In this document: in pieces, positions 1 to 5,718 of the stretch
How positions within the stretch are numbered: the stretch's first letter is position 1
Layout of the letters: each line of letters starts with the position of its first letter
Source: Thermoplasmata archaeon
GTDB lineage: Archaea > Thermoplasmatota > Thermoplasmata > Thermoplasmatales > Thermoplasmataceae
Direction of reading: 5' to 3'
Length of the DNA: 5,718 bases
Assembly: GCA_021806345.1 (NCBI GenBank)
Contig: JAJZXP010000352.1
Location: 1 to 5,718, forward strand
The notes under the pieces: generated by a model
The model's input: the letters and a program-made list of their open reading frames with translations, nothing else
Told to the model about the DNA's origin: nothing
Databases searched by the model: none
Program-made: the position numbers and the translations under genes

Positions 1-686
1 TTTCCGTTGAAGGATATCTCATCCATACCATCCTCTCCCCTTACCACGATCCCCTGTTTTCCTTCGAATTTGAGAATTTTCAGGAATATATCCTGAGTCA
101 TAACATCAGTGCATCCAATAACAACCCTTTCCGGGGAAATTGGGTTGGTGATTGGCCCCATTACGTTAAAGATTGTTTTGAAGCCGAGTTTTTTTCTCAC
201 TGGAGAAAACTTACTGAATGATTGGTTCACGGCTGACGCCAGAATAAATGCGAAGTCGAAACTGTAAATATCCCTTTCAACAATTTCCTGATTTTTGGGA
301 AATGCATATCCGCACTGCTCCATAAAGTCTGCGCCTCCGGATTTTCCTGTTATCCCTCTATTTCCATGCTTTGCTATTCTTATACCGAGAGAACTGCATA
401 CAATTGATGCTGCTGTGCTTACATTGATTGTTCCCTTCATATCACCTCCAGTTCCAACTATGTCGCTGCATCCATTGATTTTTTCCATATTTGCCTGAGA
501 TCTCAAACCTCTTGCAAACCCAGAAATTTCTTCGAATGTCAGGTCCCTCATGGCAGTTGAAGATAGAAAGGCCGCCTTTAATGGATCGCTTGCGCCATCT
601 GCCGAAAGGTAAACTGCAGCCTCTTCCATTTCCTTTGAGGTTGCTTGAACCCCACTCAGAATTTTCATTAGAGTGTTAATATCCAT
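1..686 (-). CDS. trpD: Anthranilate phosphoribosyltransferase, TrpD (C-terminus cut by left edge)
   Basis: TrpD transfers the phosphoribosyl group of PRPP to anthranilate, the second committed step of tryptophan synthesis, in the cytosol. Reading from an ATG at 686-684 gives 228 open codons to the window edge, roughly two thirds of the usual 330-345 residues. Visible family motifs: a helical N-terminal domain (about 1-65), the PRPP loop DIVGTGGD (75-82), NVSTAAS (88-94), KHGNR (106-110), GKSGGADFME (114-123), PVR (162-164), FNVMGPITNP (173-182) and the metal-binding DGMDE (219-223). Together these make the family assignment firm. Oddity: the conserved His in the stretch before PVR (HxAM in many archaea, HTGF in E. 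coli) reads Asn here (N154). The start is supported by a very strong Shine-Dalgarno sequence in the end of trpA, and the first 11 bases overlap trpA, implying coupled translation. Glycosyltransferase-family relatives (pyrimidine nucleoside phosphorylase) are unlikely given the KHGNR and GPITNP motifs and the trp neighbours. Confidence 0.96.
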   Translation of the reverse strand, partial: MDINTLMKILSGVQATSKEMEEAAVYLSADGASDPLKAAFLSSTAMRDLTFEEISGFARGLRSQANMEKINGCSDIVGTGGDMKGTINVSTAASIVCSSLGIRIAKHGNRGITGKSGGADFMEQCGYAFPKNQEIVERDIYSFDFAFILASAVNQSFSKFSPVRKKLGFKTIFNVMGPITNPISPERVVIGCTDVMTQDIFLKILKFEGKQGIVVRGEDGMDEISFNG

Positions 687-1410
687 AAACCCCCTCCTCC
701 AGCTGATTTAGTGTGTTTTCAAATTCTTCGTTATTCCTATTTTCAATCGAATTTATCAGGGACGACCCCACTGCAATTCCATCTGCATCAAGGTCCCTGA
801 GTTCCTTTATCATCTGTATTGAATTTATCCCAAATCCAAAAATTATTTCCTTTTCGGGACAAACATCCTTGATTCTTTGAACTATTCTTTCAGTATCAAT
901 GGGAACCCTTATTCCTGTAGAGGGCTGCAATCCATGATAAATCCATCCATGGGTGATTTCTGACATTTCTTGTATTACTTTGTCAGGCGTGGACGAATTG
1001 ACAAATGGTATCAGATCCAGCCCGTTTATTTCCATCTCTTTGGATAGATGAGCCCTGTCCTGAAAATAGTCCGTGAGAAGATCCGGAACTATTGCCCCTG
1101 AAAATCCCATGTCCGAAAGCTTTCTAAGGAATTTACTTTCTTCATTTCTGAAAGCGTTATAGTAGACAAGAGCGTAAGATTTCCTTCCGGTTTTGCCTAT
1201 CCTATTTACCGTTTCCTTTAGTTCTTCATCAGAATAATGCTTTATTGCATTGCTGTGCGTTTTTCTTATTGCCGGCCCATCATAATATGGATGATCGGTG
1301 GGTATACCAAGTTCCATGTAGTCAAACTTGTGCTTTAACAGAATTGAGAAATAATTCTGAAATGTTTCCAAATCAGGGAACGGGAAAGTCAGGTATAATG
1401 CCAGTTTCAT
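676..1410 (-). CDS. trpA: Tryptophan synthase alpha chain, TrpA
   Basis: TrpA splits indole-3-glycerol phosphate into indole and glyceraldehyde 3-phosphate and passes the indole to TrpB. The 244-residue product is a (beta/alpha)8 barrel, shorter at the N-terminus than E. coli TrpA (268), lacking the leading helix. The two catalytic acids are present: E33 in MELGIP and D44 in YYDGPAI (E. coli Glu49 and Asp60). Other marks are VPDL (108-111), GLDLIPFV (130-137), the phosphate-binding GFGI (192-195) and VGSSL (214-218). Loop 6 is unusual: IYHGLQPSTG (157-166) replaces the typical LSRAGVTG, keeping the Thr-Gly but losing the Arg. The ATG start sits on the base directly after the trpB stop (TAAATG), with GGTGA at 1419-1415 as ribosome-binding site inside the end of trpB; the 3' end overlaps trpD. 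This is consistent with translational coupling and stoichiometric TrpA/TrpB production. Confidence 0.97.
   Translation of the reverse strand: MKLALYLTFPFPDLETFQNYFSILLKHKFDYMELGIPTDHPYYDGPAIRKTHSNAIKHYSDEELKETVNRIGKTGRKSYALVYYNAFRNEESKFLRKLSDMGFSGAIVPDLLTDYFQDRAHLSKEMEINGLDLIPFVNSSTPDKVIQEMSEITHGWIYHGLQPSTGIRVPIDTERIVQRIKDVCPEKEIIFGFGINSIQMIKELRDLDADGIAVGSSLINSIENRNNEEFENTLNQLEEGVYGY
693..700 (-). promoter_or_regulatory. Strong Shine-Dalgarno site of trpD inside trpA
   Basis: On the minus strand the bases 700-693 read GGAGGAGG, followed by GGG and TTT and then the trpD ATG at 686-684, a spacing of six bases. It lies in the last codons of trpA (the Leu-Glu-Glu-Gly-Val stretch). It is the best ribosome-binding site in the window, fixes the trpD start, and suggests that trpD is translated efficiently from the trpBAD message. 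Confidence 0.85.
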
Positions 1411-2652
1411 TTATTCACCAAATGATGAAAGATCAAGTAAACCGTGACCGCTAAGGTTGAAAACCACTGTTTTTCCCTGATTCTCTGGTTTCTTGCAATA
1501 ATTAATTACAGTTGCAATCGCATGGGAGGACTCTGGAGCGGGGATTATACCCTGAACCTTTGAAAATACTTGCATTGCCTTACTGCTTTCCTCTTGGGAA
1601 ACTTCATCCGTTTTTATCCTGCCATTTTTGATGAGCATTGACAGTGCAGGAGCAACACCGTGGTATCTCAGTCCACCTGCATATATTGACGGTGGCACAA
1701 AACTCGCGCCAAGTGAATACATTTTCAATTCGGGCATGATGCCTGCAGTGTCAATTAGATCGTAACCGTATTTGCCTTTGGAAAATTTTGGAACTTCTGA
1801 AGCTGCAGTTGCTATCATTTCTGTCCTATCGTTGACGAAGGGGAAAGTGAAACCTGAAAAGTTACTTCCTCCACCTACGCACCCGATCATTGTGTCAGGC
1901 TCTTCACCCAATATCTCAAGCTGTTTTTTTGTTTCCAGCCCAATTACGGATTGATGTGTTATAACTGCATTTTCCACACTCCCCATTAGGTATTTTACGT
2001 CGTGGTCTAAAGCATACTGTACTGCTTCACTAATTGCTATTCCCAGCGATCCTGTATGATTGGGATTCTCGCTGAGAATGCGTCTTCCAAATTCTGTCAG
2101 TTTACTCGGACTCGAGTAAACTTCAGCCCCATAAATGCCCATAATTTTACTCCTAAGTGGCTTTTGTTTGAGGCTTATGCTTACCATAAACACCTTCGAC
2201 CGTATGCTATTCAAGGAAGCCGACAGTGCTGTTGCGGTTCCCCATTGGCCAGCACCTGTCTCGGTAACAACTTCTTCCACCCCTTCCCTTGCAGCATAGA
2301 AAGCCTGAGGGAGCGCGGTGTTGATCTTATGAGATCCCGTGCATGTGGCCCCTTCGTTTTTAAAATATATCTTTCCCTTGAAATTAAGATAAGATTCCAG
2401 ATTCCTGGCTCTTACAAGCGGAGTGGGTCGTCCGATCTGCGCATATTGATCGCGCACCTCATCAGGAATGCTTTCATACCTGCTTGAAGTAAATTCCTGC
2501 CTCAATACCTCCTTGGTAAGAATTTTGTTTAGAAGATCAATTGAAGATCTTTCAGGATCGTGATCCCTGGGAGGTGATAATGGTTCAGGGAGATCTGGAA
2601 TTATGTTATACCATCTGGTTGGGATTATGTCTTGACTTGTAATGCTGTACAC
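1411..2652 (-). CDS. trpB: Tryptophan synthase beta chain, TrpB2 type
   Basis: This PLP enzyme joins indole to the aminoacrylate formed from serine, giving tryptophan. At 413 residues with the N-terminal signature [13 protein letters not shown] (13-25) it belongs to the TrpB2 subfamily rather than to the bacterial-type TrpB1 (about 390-400 residues). Visible motifs: GRPTPLVRA (74-82), the PLP lysine K109 in TGSHKINTA (105-113), the catalytic Glu E131 in ETGAGQWG (131-138), the phosphate-binding GGGSN (260-264), YAGGLRYHG (324-332), APESSHA (372-378) and NLSGHG (399-404), whose Ser would contact the PLP ring. The start is GTG at 2652-2650: an in-frame TGA lies 21 bases upstream and the next Met is residue 156, so the choice is secure. 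AGGA lies four bases upstream. It is the first gene of the trp unit and abuts trpA, so it probably serves as TrpA's partner instead of working alone. Some stand-alone TrpB2 enzymes are reported to prefer O-phosphoserine; the substrate here is not settled by sequence. Confidence 0.95.
   Translation of the reverse strand: MYSITSQDIIPTRWYNIIPDLPEPLSPPRDHDPERSSIDLLNKILTKEVLRQEFTSSRYESIPDEVRDQYAQIGRPTPLVRARNLESYLNFKGKIYFKNEGATCTGSHKINTALPQAFYAAREGVEEVVTETGAGQWGTATALSASLNSIRSKVFMVSISLKQKPLRSKIMGIYGAEVYSSPSKLTEFGRRILSENPNHTGSLGIAISEAVQYALDHDVKYLMGSVENAVITHQSVIGLETKKQLEILGEEPDTMIGCVGGGSNFSGFTFPFVNDRTEMIATAASEVPKFSKGKYGYDLIDTAGIMPELKMYSLGASFVPPSIYAGGLRYHGVAPALSMLIKNGRIKTDEVSQEESSKAMQVFSKVQGIIPAPESSHAIATVINYCKKPENQGKTVVFNLSGHGLLDLSSFGE
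2646..2651 (-). promoter_or_regulatory. TGTACA palindrome over the trpB start codon (possible operator)
   Basis: The six-base palindrome TGTACA spans the second base of the trpB GTG codon onwards, and a one-mismatch copy, TGTATA (2682-2677), overlaps the TATA box. TGTACA is the TRP-box consensus described for the repressor TrpY in Methanothermobacter. No trpY homologue is seen in this window, and a six-base match can occur by chance, so this is a weak candidate only. Confidence 0.2.
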
Positions 2653-2656
2653 AACT

Positions 2657-2660
2657 TCCT
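2657..2660 (-). promoter_or_regulatory. trpB: Shine-Dalgarno site of trpB
   Basis: AGGA at 2660-2657 on the minus strand precedes the trpB GTG by four bases (AGTT). It supports the GTG start but is short, and would only function if transcription begins upstream of it, which conflicts with the leaderless prediction from the nearest TATA box. Confidence 0.5.
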
Positions 2661-2673
2661 AATTGAATGTTCA

Positions 2674-2681
2674 TATTTATA
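2674..2681 (-). promoter_or_regulatory. trpB: Candidate TATA box of the trpBAD unit
   Basis: On the minus strand 2681-2674 reads TATAAATA, close to the archaeal TATA-box consensus, in the only real intergenic gap of the window. Archaeal start sites usually fall about 25-27 bases downstream of the box centre, which here is 2652-2650, the trpB GTG itself, so a leaderless message is predicted. A second, weaker AT-rich element, CAATAAATTA (2699-2690), would instead give a short leader that includes the AGGA site. No experimental start site is available. Confidence 0.55.
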
Positions 2682-2708
2682 CATTAGTGTAATTTATTGC
2701 TCAATGGA

Positions 2709-3383
2709 TTATTTAATACCACTGTGAATGTATACAGTGCCGCCTGCAAGTTTCTTGAGTTTTATGTTCGTGAATCCCTTATTTTGCATAACTCTTGCGA
2801 ATTCGTTGGGGGTTACAAATGATTTTACACTTCTGGCAAGATAAGAATAAGAATTTGTGCCTGAAGCCAGGTCAAGAATTTTCGGCATGATTTTGTAGAA
2901 GTAGAACCGAAACGCAGGGGCTATTAGATTTTTTCCTGGGTCGAATATGTCCATGTTCACGAAAATCCCATCCTTTGCAAGTATCCGATAGGATTCTCCA
3001 ATATATGTTTCAAGGGAAGGAACATTTCTGGTGAGAAAACATGAAATGCATCCTGCAAATTCCTCGTCTTCGAATGGCATTTCAACTGCAGAACCAAGGG
3101 TAAAATTTACTCCCATCCTGTCCCTGGGGAACATCTCCTCTGTTATGTCCAATGCTTCAATAAGACAGTTCCTGTTTTTTGAGAGAATTTCCTGAGTGAC
3201 CTTTCCAGTCCCTGCACCAATGTCTGCAATCTTCGACCCCTCTTTCAAGTTTAGGGCATCTACTGCAATTTTTCTCCATTTTCTATCCATTCCTAAGCTC
3301 ATCAAGGAGTCAAACAGATCATACTTCCCGCTTATGGCACTAAAAACGCCCTTAACTATGCCCTCCTTTTCGTTCCGGTTCAT
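2709..3383 (-). CDS. ubiE: UbiE/MenG-family quinone C-methyltransferase
   Basis: Likely the S-adenosylmethionine-dependent enzyme that adds the ring methyl group to demethylmenaquinone (or a related quinone) in the last step of respiratory quinone synthesis, acting at the membrane surface. The 224-residue product follows the UbiE/MenG/COQ5 family from end to end: VFSAISGKYDLFDSLMSLG (13-31) followed by KWR, the SAM loop ADIGAGTG (53-60), D79 at the end of strand 2, AVEMPFEDEEF (99-109), the TRNV signature (118-121), YRILAKDG (132-139), YSYLARSVKSF (179-189) and the C-terminal GGTVYIHSG (214-222). It is a little shorter than bacterial UbiE (about 230-250) and has GAGTGK where many have GGTGD. 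The ATG at 3383-3381 overlaps the preceding stop as ATGA, with GATGATC just upstream as ribosome-binding site. No transmembrane segment is evident. The exact quinone substrate is an inference from the family; related small-molecule methyltransferases are the alternative. Confidence 0.85.
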   Translation of the reverse strand: MNRNEKEGIVKGVFSAISGKYDLFDSLMSLGMDRKWRKIAVDALNLKEGSKIADIGAGTGKVTQEILSKNRNCLIEALDITEEMFPRDRMGVNFTLGSAVEMPFEDEEFAGCISCFLTRNVPSLETYIGESYRILAKDGIFVNMDIFDPGKNLIAPAFRFYFYKIMPKILDLASGTNSYSYLARSVKSFVTPNEFARVMQNKGFTNIKLKKLAGGTVYIHSGIK

Positions 3384-3688
3384 CTGATCATCTTTGCATA
3401 TTGCCCGTGCGGTACCCCTTCTATTTTGATAATATTATCCGGATCGACTACTCCCATTTCCACTGCTATCCTAATTGTTTTCTTCCCAACGAAATTTCCA
3501 ATGGTGCAGATGACCATGCTTTCCCTCAAAAACTCCTCTGTTACGTTGATTTCTCCATAGAAACTTTCCTTCACTTCGAGATGGAGAATTCCATCCCTAA
3601 GATTTCGTCCAATAAGGTTAGAATCTGCTGCGCTTAGTACAATCTCTCCCTTAACATGGCTCAATTTAGCTCTGATTGATATTTCCAT
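3380..3688 (-). CDS. DUF424 family protein, function unknown
   Basis: A 102-residue soluble protein matching the archaeal DUF424 family (Pfam PF04242) as I know it: an N-terminal beta-rich part with AADSNLIGRNLRDG (20-33), an SFYGE segment (42-46), a central VICTIGNFVGKKTIRIAVEMG (59-79) and the near-terminal family hallmark IEGVPHGQ (89-96; usually GVPHAQ). Length is normal for the family. I know of no established biochemical function. It sits one base after the mcm stop (TAAAATG) and overlaps the methyltransferase gene by four bases, so all three are almost certainly co-transcribed. AGGG at 3698-3695, six bases before the ATG, is a plausible ribosome-binding site within the end of mcm. The position beside mcm hints at an information-processing role, but this is guilt by association only. 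Confidence 0.85.
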   Translation of the reverse strand: MEISIRAKLSHVKGEIVLSAADSNLIGRNLRDGILHLEVKESFYGEINVTEEFLRESMVICTIGNFVGKKTIRIAVEMGVVDPDNIIKIEGVPHGQYAKMIR

Positions 3689-3689
3689 T

Positions 3690-5718
3690 TTATACCCTGT
3701 CTATTGTTCCCGGAATAGGAGAATAAATAAATCCTCTATTTTTTGCAGTCACCAGTATATTACTAATTTTTTCTCTTGACATTCCTCTTGCCTGAGCTTC
3801 TCTAATCAGTTCCTCTTCCTTGACAAGCCCATTCCCATGCTCCTTGAGTTCGGAGATTATATCATATATAATTTCAAGGTCAGATCTCTGCCTTGCGCTT
3901 GTTCCTGTCATCAATAAGTCTATATCCACTCCACCCTCTTCAGATGAAACCTCCTTGAGGTAGGAATCCACTATTTGCTTTGCAAGCATTGCATCCTCTA
4001 TGGACACAAATTCAGACAATCTTGCCTTTGCAGACGCCTCCGCCAGTCTGATTGTTGACTCCAGTTGCCTTGCAGTTATTGGAACCGTCTTGAATCTTCC
4101 AACCTTCATTCCAGAATTTCTTGTGTAGACATATTCCTCACTGAGGTATTGCACAGCCTCGTCCGTCAGTTTTGGTATGATATTCCCCTTAGCATATGCT
4201 ACATACTTCCTCAGTGTTTCCTTATCAATCTCCGGTTCATATCTTGACTCAGAATTCTCTTTATGGATGATCTCAACGTTGTTCACTTCCATGCTTTTGT
4301 AAATTTCCCCCAATCTGTGAGCCTCCAGTACGTGATCTGCCAGGTTCTTATCCTTCTCGTGGTCTGGATTGTCCATCAATTTGAAAATCACATCAAATCT
4401 CGAAATTAGTGGAATTGGGAAATTAAGCTGGGTCAGGAAATCCTCATCGGGGTTGAATCTCCCATTTTTGGGATTTGCAGCTGCTAGCACTGAGCATCTG
4501 GATTTAAGGGTCGCCATTATACCTGCTTTGGAGATGGTCACGGTCTGCTGTTCCATTGCCTCATGCATTGCAGATGTGTCTCTATCGTCCATTTTATCCA
4601 ATTCGTCTATAGATACAAACCCATTATCGGCAAGTACGAGAGCACCTGCCTCCAGCGTCCATCTCCCTTCACCAAATTCGTCCCTTACGGCAGCTGCTGT
4701 TAATCCAGCTGCACTAGAACCCTTACCAATCGCCATTACTCCCCTTGGAGAAATTTCTGACATATAACGCAAAAGTTGAGATTTGGCTGTTCCGGGATCT
4801 CCGATCATCAATATGTGAATATCTCCCCTGATGATCGTTCCGTCGTTCATCACTTTCCTAACTCCACCGAACATTTGAAGCACTAGTGTTTTTTTAATGT
4901 TTTCAAGTCCATATATGGTTGGTGCAATTGAGTTGGCCAATCGGTTTATAATTCTTGGATCCTTGGCCAGTTCTTTTATTTTTAAAATTTCATCTTCGGA
5001 AACCTTAATTTCTTCCAATTCTTTTGTGGTTTTCCTAAAATTCATTGCGTATAAATAAATGTTGAATTCTGTTAGCAGATTCCCTGAGTACATCTTCTGT
5101 TCTGCCCTTAAGGTTCCATCAATTGTGACCCTGTCACCTGGAAAAAGTTTTCCTGCCACGTCATCTTCCATTATTACAGTTAGTCTTAATGGCTGTGCTC
5201 CCCCACTTATGCTTTCAGGATTTTCCTGCAACTCTATTTTTTGTGTGTCTATAAACTGGGAATCTTCCAATATCAAAGAGAATTTCGCCTTTGGCCTTTC
5301 TCCCAGGCATTCTGTATTGGAACATCTTTCTGGCTCCTCAAGTTTTCCTTTTGTCTGTAGCATGAAAGATCTTGAACCACAAAGGCTGCATTGGAAAGCA
5401 GCATTATATAGCCTAGGTATCACTTCTGTGTTCTTTCTTATTATGCCTGTTATACTGATTATCTTGCCCACATTCAGACTTCTAAGGTTTCTTATATCGA
5501 TGGAAAGAGTGTCCGGGAGGTTTATGATTCTCAGGTTTACTATGATTGATTTTGGATCCTTAATGAAATAATTTTGGCCCTTCGTAGAGATATATGATCT
5601 GAGTTGCCATGTTGCCATTTCCAAAGCTTCGTCAGAATTTTGAAGCACAAAATTTGCAAACTCAGGACTGTATTCATCTAGGTGATCAAATGAAACATTA
5701 AGACTCCTTTTCTCTGGA
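3690..5718 (-). CDS. mcm: Replicative helicase MCM (N-terminus beyond right edge)
   Basis: MCM forms the hexameric 3'-5' ATP-driven helicase that unwinds DNA at archaeal replication forks. The frame is open to the window edge, giving 675 visible residues; the GTG at 5648-5646 is internal, because upstream codons encode more MCM sequence (RSLNVSFDHL and EYSPEFANFVL) typical of the family N-terminal domain. About 35-40 residues are missing. In visible-fragment numbering: N-terminal OB and zinc domain with Cys 110, 113, 132 and 137 (CX2C-X18-CX4C); Walker A GDPGTAKS (306-313); Walker B IDELDKM (370-376; D371, E372); pre-sensor-1 hairpin ISKAGI (395-400); sensor 1 N415 in AAANP; arginine finger R440 in SRFD; the TARQLE helix (548-553); a C-terminal winged helix (about 610-675). 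All catalytic residues are intact and no intein is present. It is the first visible gene of a unit with DUF424 and ubiE. Confidence 0.98.
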   Translation of the reverse strand, partial: PEKRSLNVSFDHLDEYSPEFANFVLQNSDEALEMATWQLRSYISTKGQNYFIKDPKSIIVNLRIINLPDTLSIDIRNLRSLNVGKIISITGIIRKNTEVIPRLYNAAFQCSLCGSRSFMLQTKGKLEEPERCSNTECLGERPKAKFSLILEDSQFIDTQKIELQENPESISGGAQPLRLTVIMEDDVAGKLFPGDRVTIDGTLRAEQKMYSGNLLTEFNIYLYAMNFRKTTKELEEIKVSEDEILKIKELAKDPRIINRLANSIAPTIYGLENIKKTLVLQMFGGVRKVMNDGTIIRGDIHILMIGDPGTAKSQLLRYMSEISPRGVMAIGKGSSAAGLTAAAVRDEFGEGRWTLEAGALVLADNGFVSIDELDKMDDRDTSAMHEAMEQQTVTISKAGIMATLKSRCSVLAAANPKNGRFNPDEDFLTQLNFPIPLISRFDVIFKLMDNPDHEKDKNLADHVLEAHRLGEIYKSMEVNNVEIIHKENSESRYEPEIDKETLRKYVAYAKGNIIPKLTDEAVQYLSEEYVYTRNSGMKVGRFKTVPITARQLESTIRLAEASAKARLSEFVSIEDAMLAKQIVDSYLKEVSSEEGGVDIDLLMTGTSARQRSDLEIIYDIISELKEHGNGLVKEEELIREAQARGMSREKISNILVTAKNRGFIYSPIPGTIDRV

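Noticed and set aside
295..679. Two short plus-strand open frames opposite trpD
   Set aside because: The minus strand here encodes TrpD with its PRPP and anthranilate motifs; the plus-strand frames are shadows.
2056..2487. Plus-strand open frame of 143 codons opposite trpB
   Set aside because: Antisense to conserved TrpB motifs including the PLP lysine; no family features, and no ribosome-binding site or promoter was recognised.
2720..2739. Inverted repeat CACTGT / ACAGTG with an eight-base loop near the end of ubiE
   Set aside because: It lies within the conserved TVYIHS codons of the methyltransferase, the stem is only six bases, and no T-run follows on the minus strand, so it is not a convincing terminator.
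3688..3694. TATAAAA at the mcm/DUF424 junction as a possible promoter
   Set aside because: It is formed by the mcm stop and DUF424 start codons; transcription from it would begin inside DUF424, so it could not serve that gene.
5059..5571. Plus-strand open frame of 170 codons opposite mcm
   Set aside because: It lies wholly antisense to the well-supported MCM N-terminal and zinc region; its product has no recognisable motif and is rich in Ser/Leu/Phe, as expected for a reverse-strand shadow.
5646..5648. GTG as the start codon of mcm
   Set aside because: No ribosome-binding site precedes it and the open upstream codons encode further MCM N-terminal sequence.
1..5718. Mobile element, CRISPR array, toxin-antitoxin or defence system
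   Set aside because: All but the 56-base gap is filled by six housekeeping genes on one strand; no repeats, integrase, transposase or unexplained open frames were found.

Overview
The window is a compact archaeal locus. Every gene is read from the minus strand, so the order of transcription runs from the right edge to the left edge. The strongest taxonomic clue is the archaeal replicative helicase MCM followed directly by a DUF424 protein, a family known essentially from Archaea. A TrpB2-type tryptophan synthase beta chain fused by position to trpA, a UbiE/MenG-like quinone methyltransferase, moderately AT-rich DNA and frequent AGA/AGG and ATA codons all fit a thermoacidophilic euryarchaeon of the Thermoplasmatales (relatives of Thermoplasma, Ferroplasma, Cuniculiplasma). 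That placement is an inference from gene content and sequence style, not from a database match.

Layout in order of transcription: (1) 5718-3690, mcm, open at the right edge, so about its first 35-40 residues lie outside the window; (2) 3688-3380, a DUF424 protein, one base after the mcm stop; (3) 3383-2709, a UbiE/MenG-family methyltransferase that overlaps the previous gene through an ATGA junction; (4) a 56-base AT-rich gap, 2708-2653, the only intergenic stretch longer than one base, holding a TATA-box candidate and an AGGA ribosome-binding site; (5) 2652-1411, trpB (TrpB2 type, GTG start); (6) 1410-676, trpA, starting on the base after the trpB stop; (7) 686-1, trpD, overlapping trpA by 11 bases and cut by the left edge.

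The genes appear to form two transcription units. One carries mcm, DUF424 and the quinone methyltransferase (DNA unwinding, unknown, respiratory quinone methylation). The other begins at trpB and carries at least trpB-trpA-trpD (steps of tryptophan synthesis), probably continuing leftwards into more trp genes. Because the gap is short and no terminator is visible, read-through from the first unit into the second is possible. No RNA gene, mobile element, CRISPR array or long repeat was seen. I found no convincing new biological system. The points most worth a second look are the loss of a conserved His in TrpD, the altered active-site loop of TrpA, the TrpB2/TrpA pairing, and the trpB promoter, which predicts a leaderless transcript although a Shine-Dalgarno motif is present.
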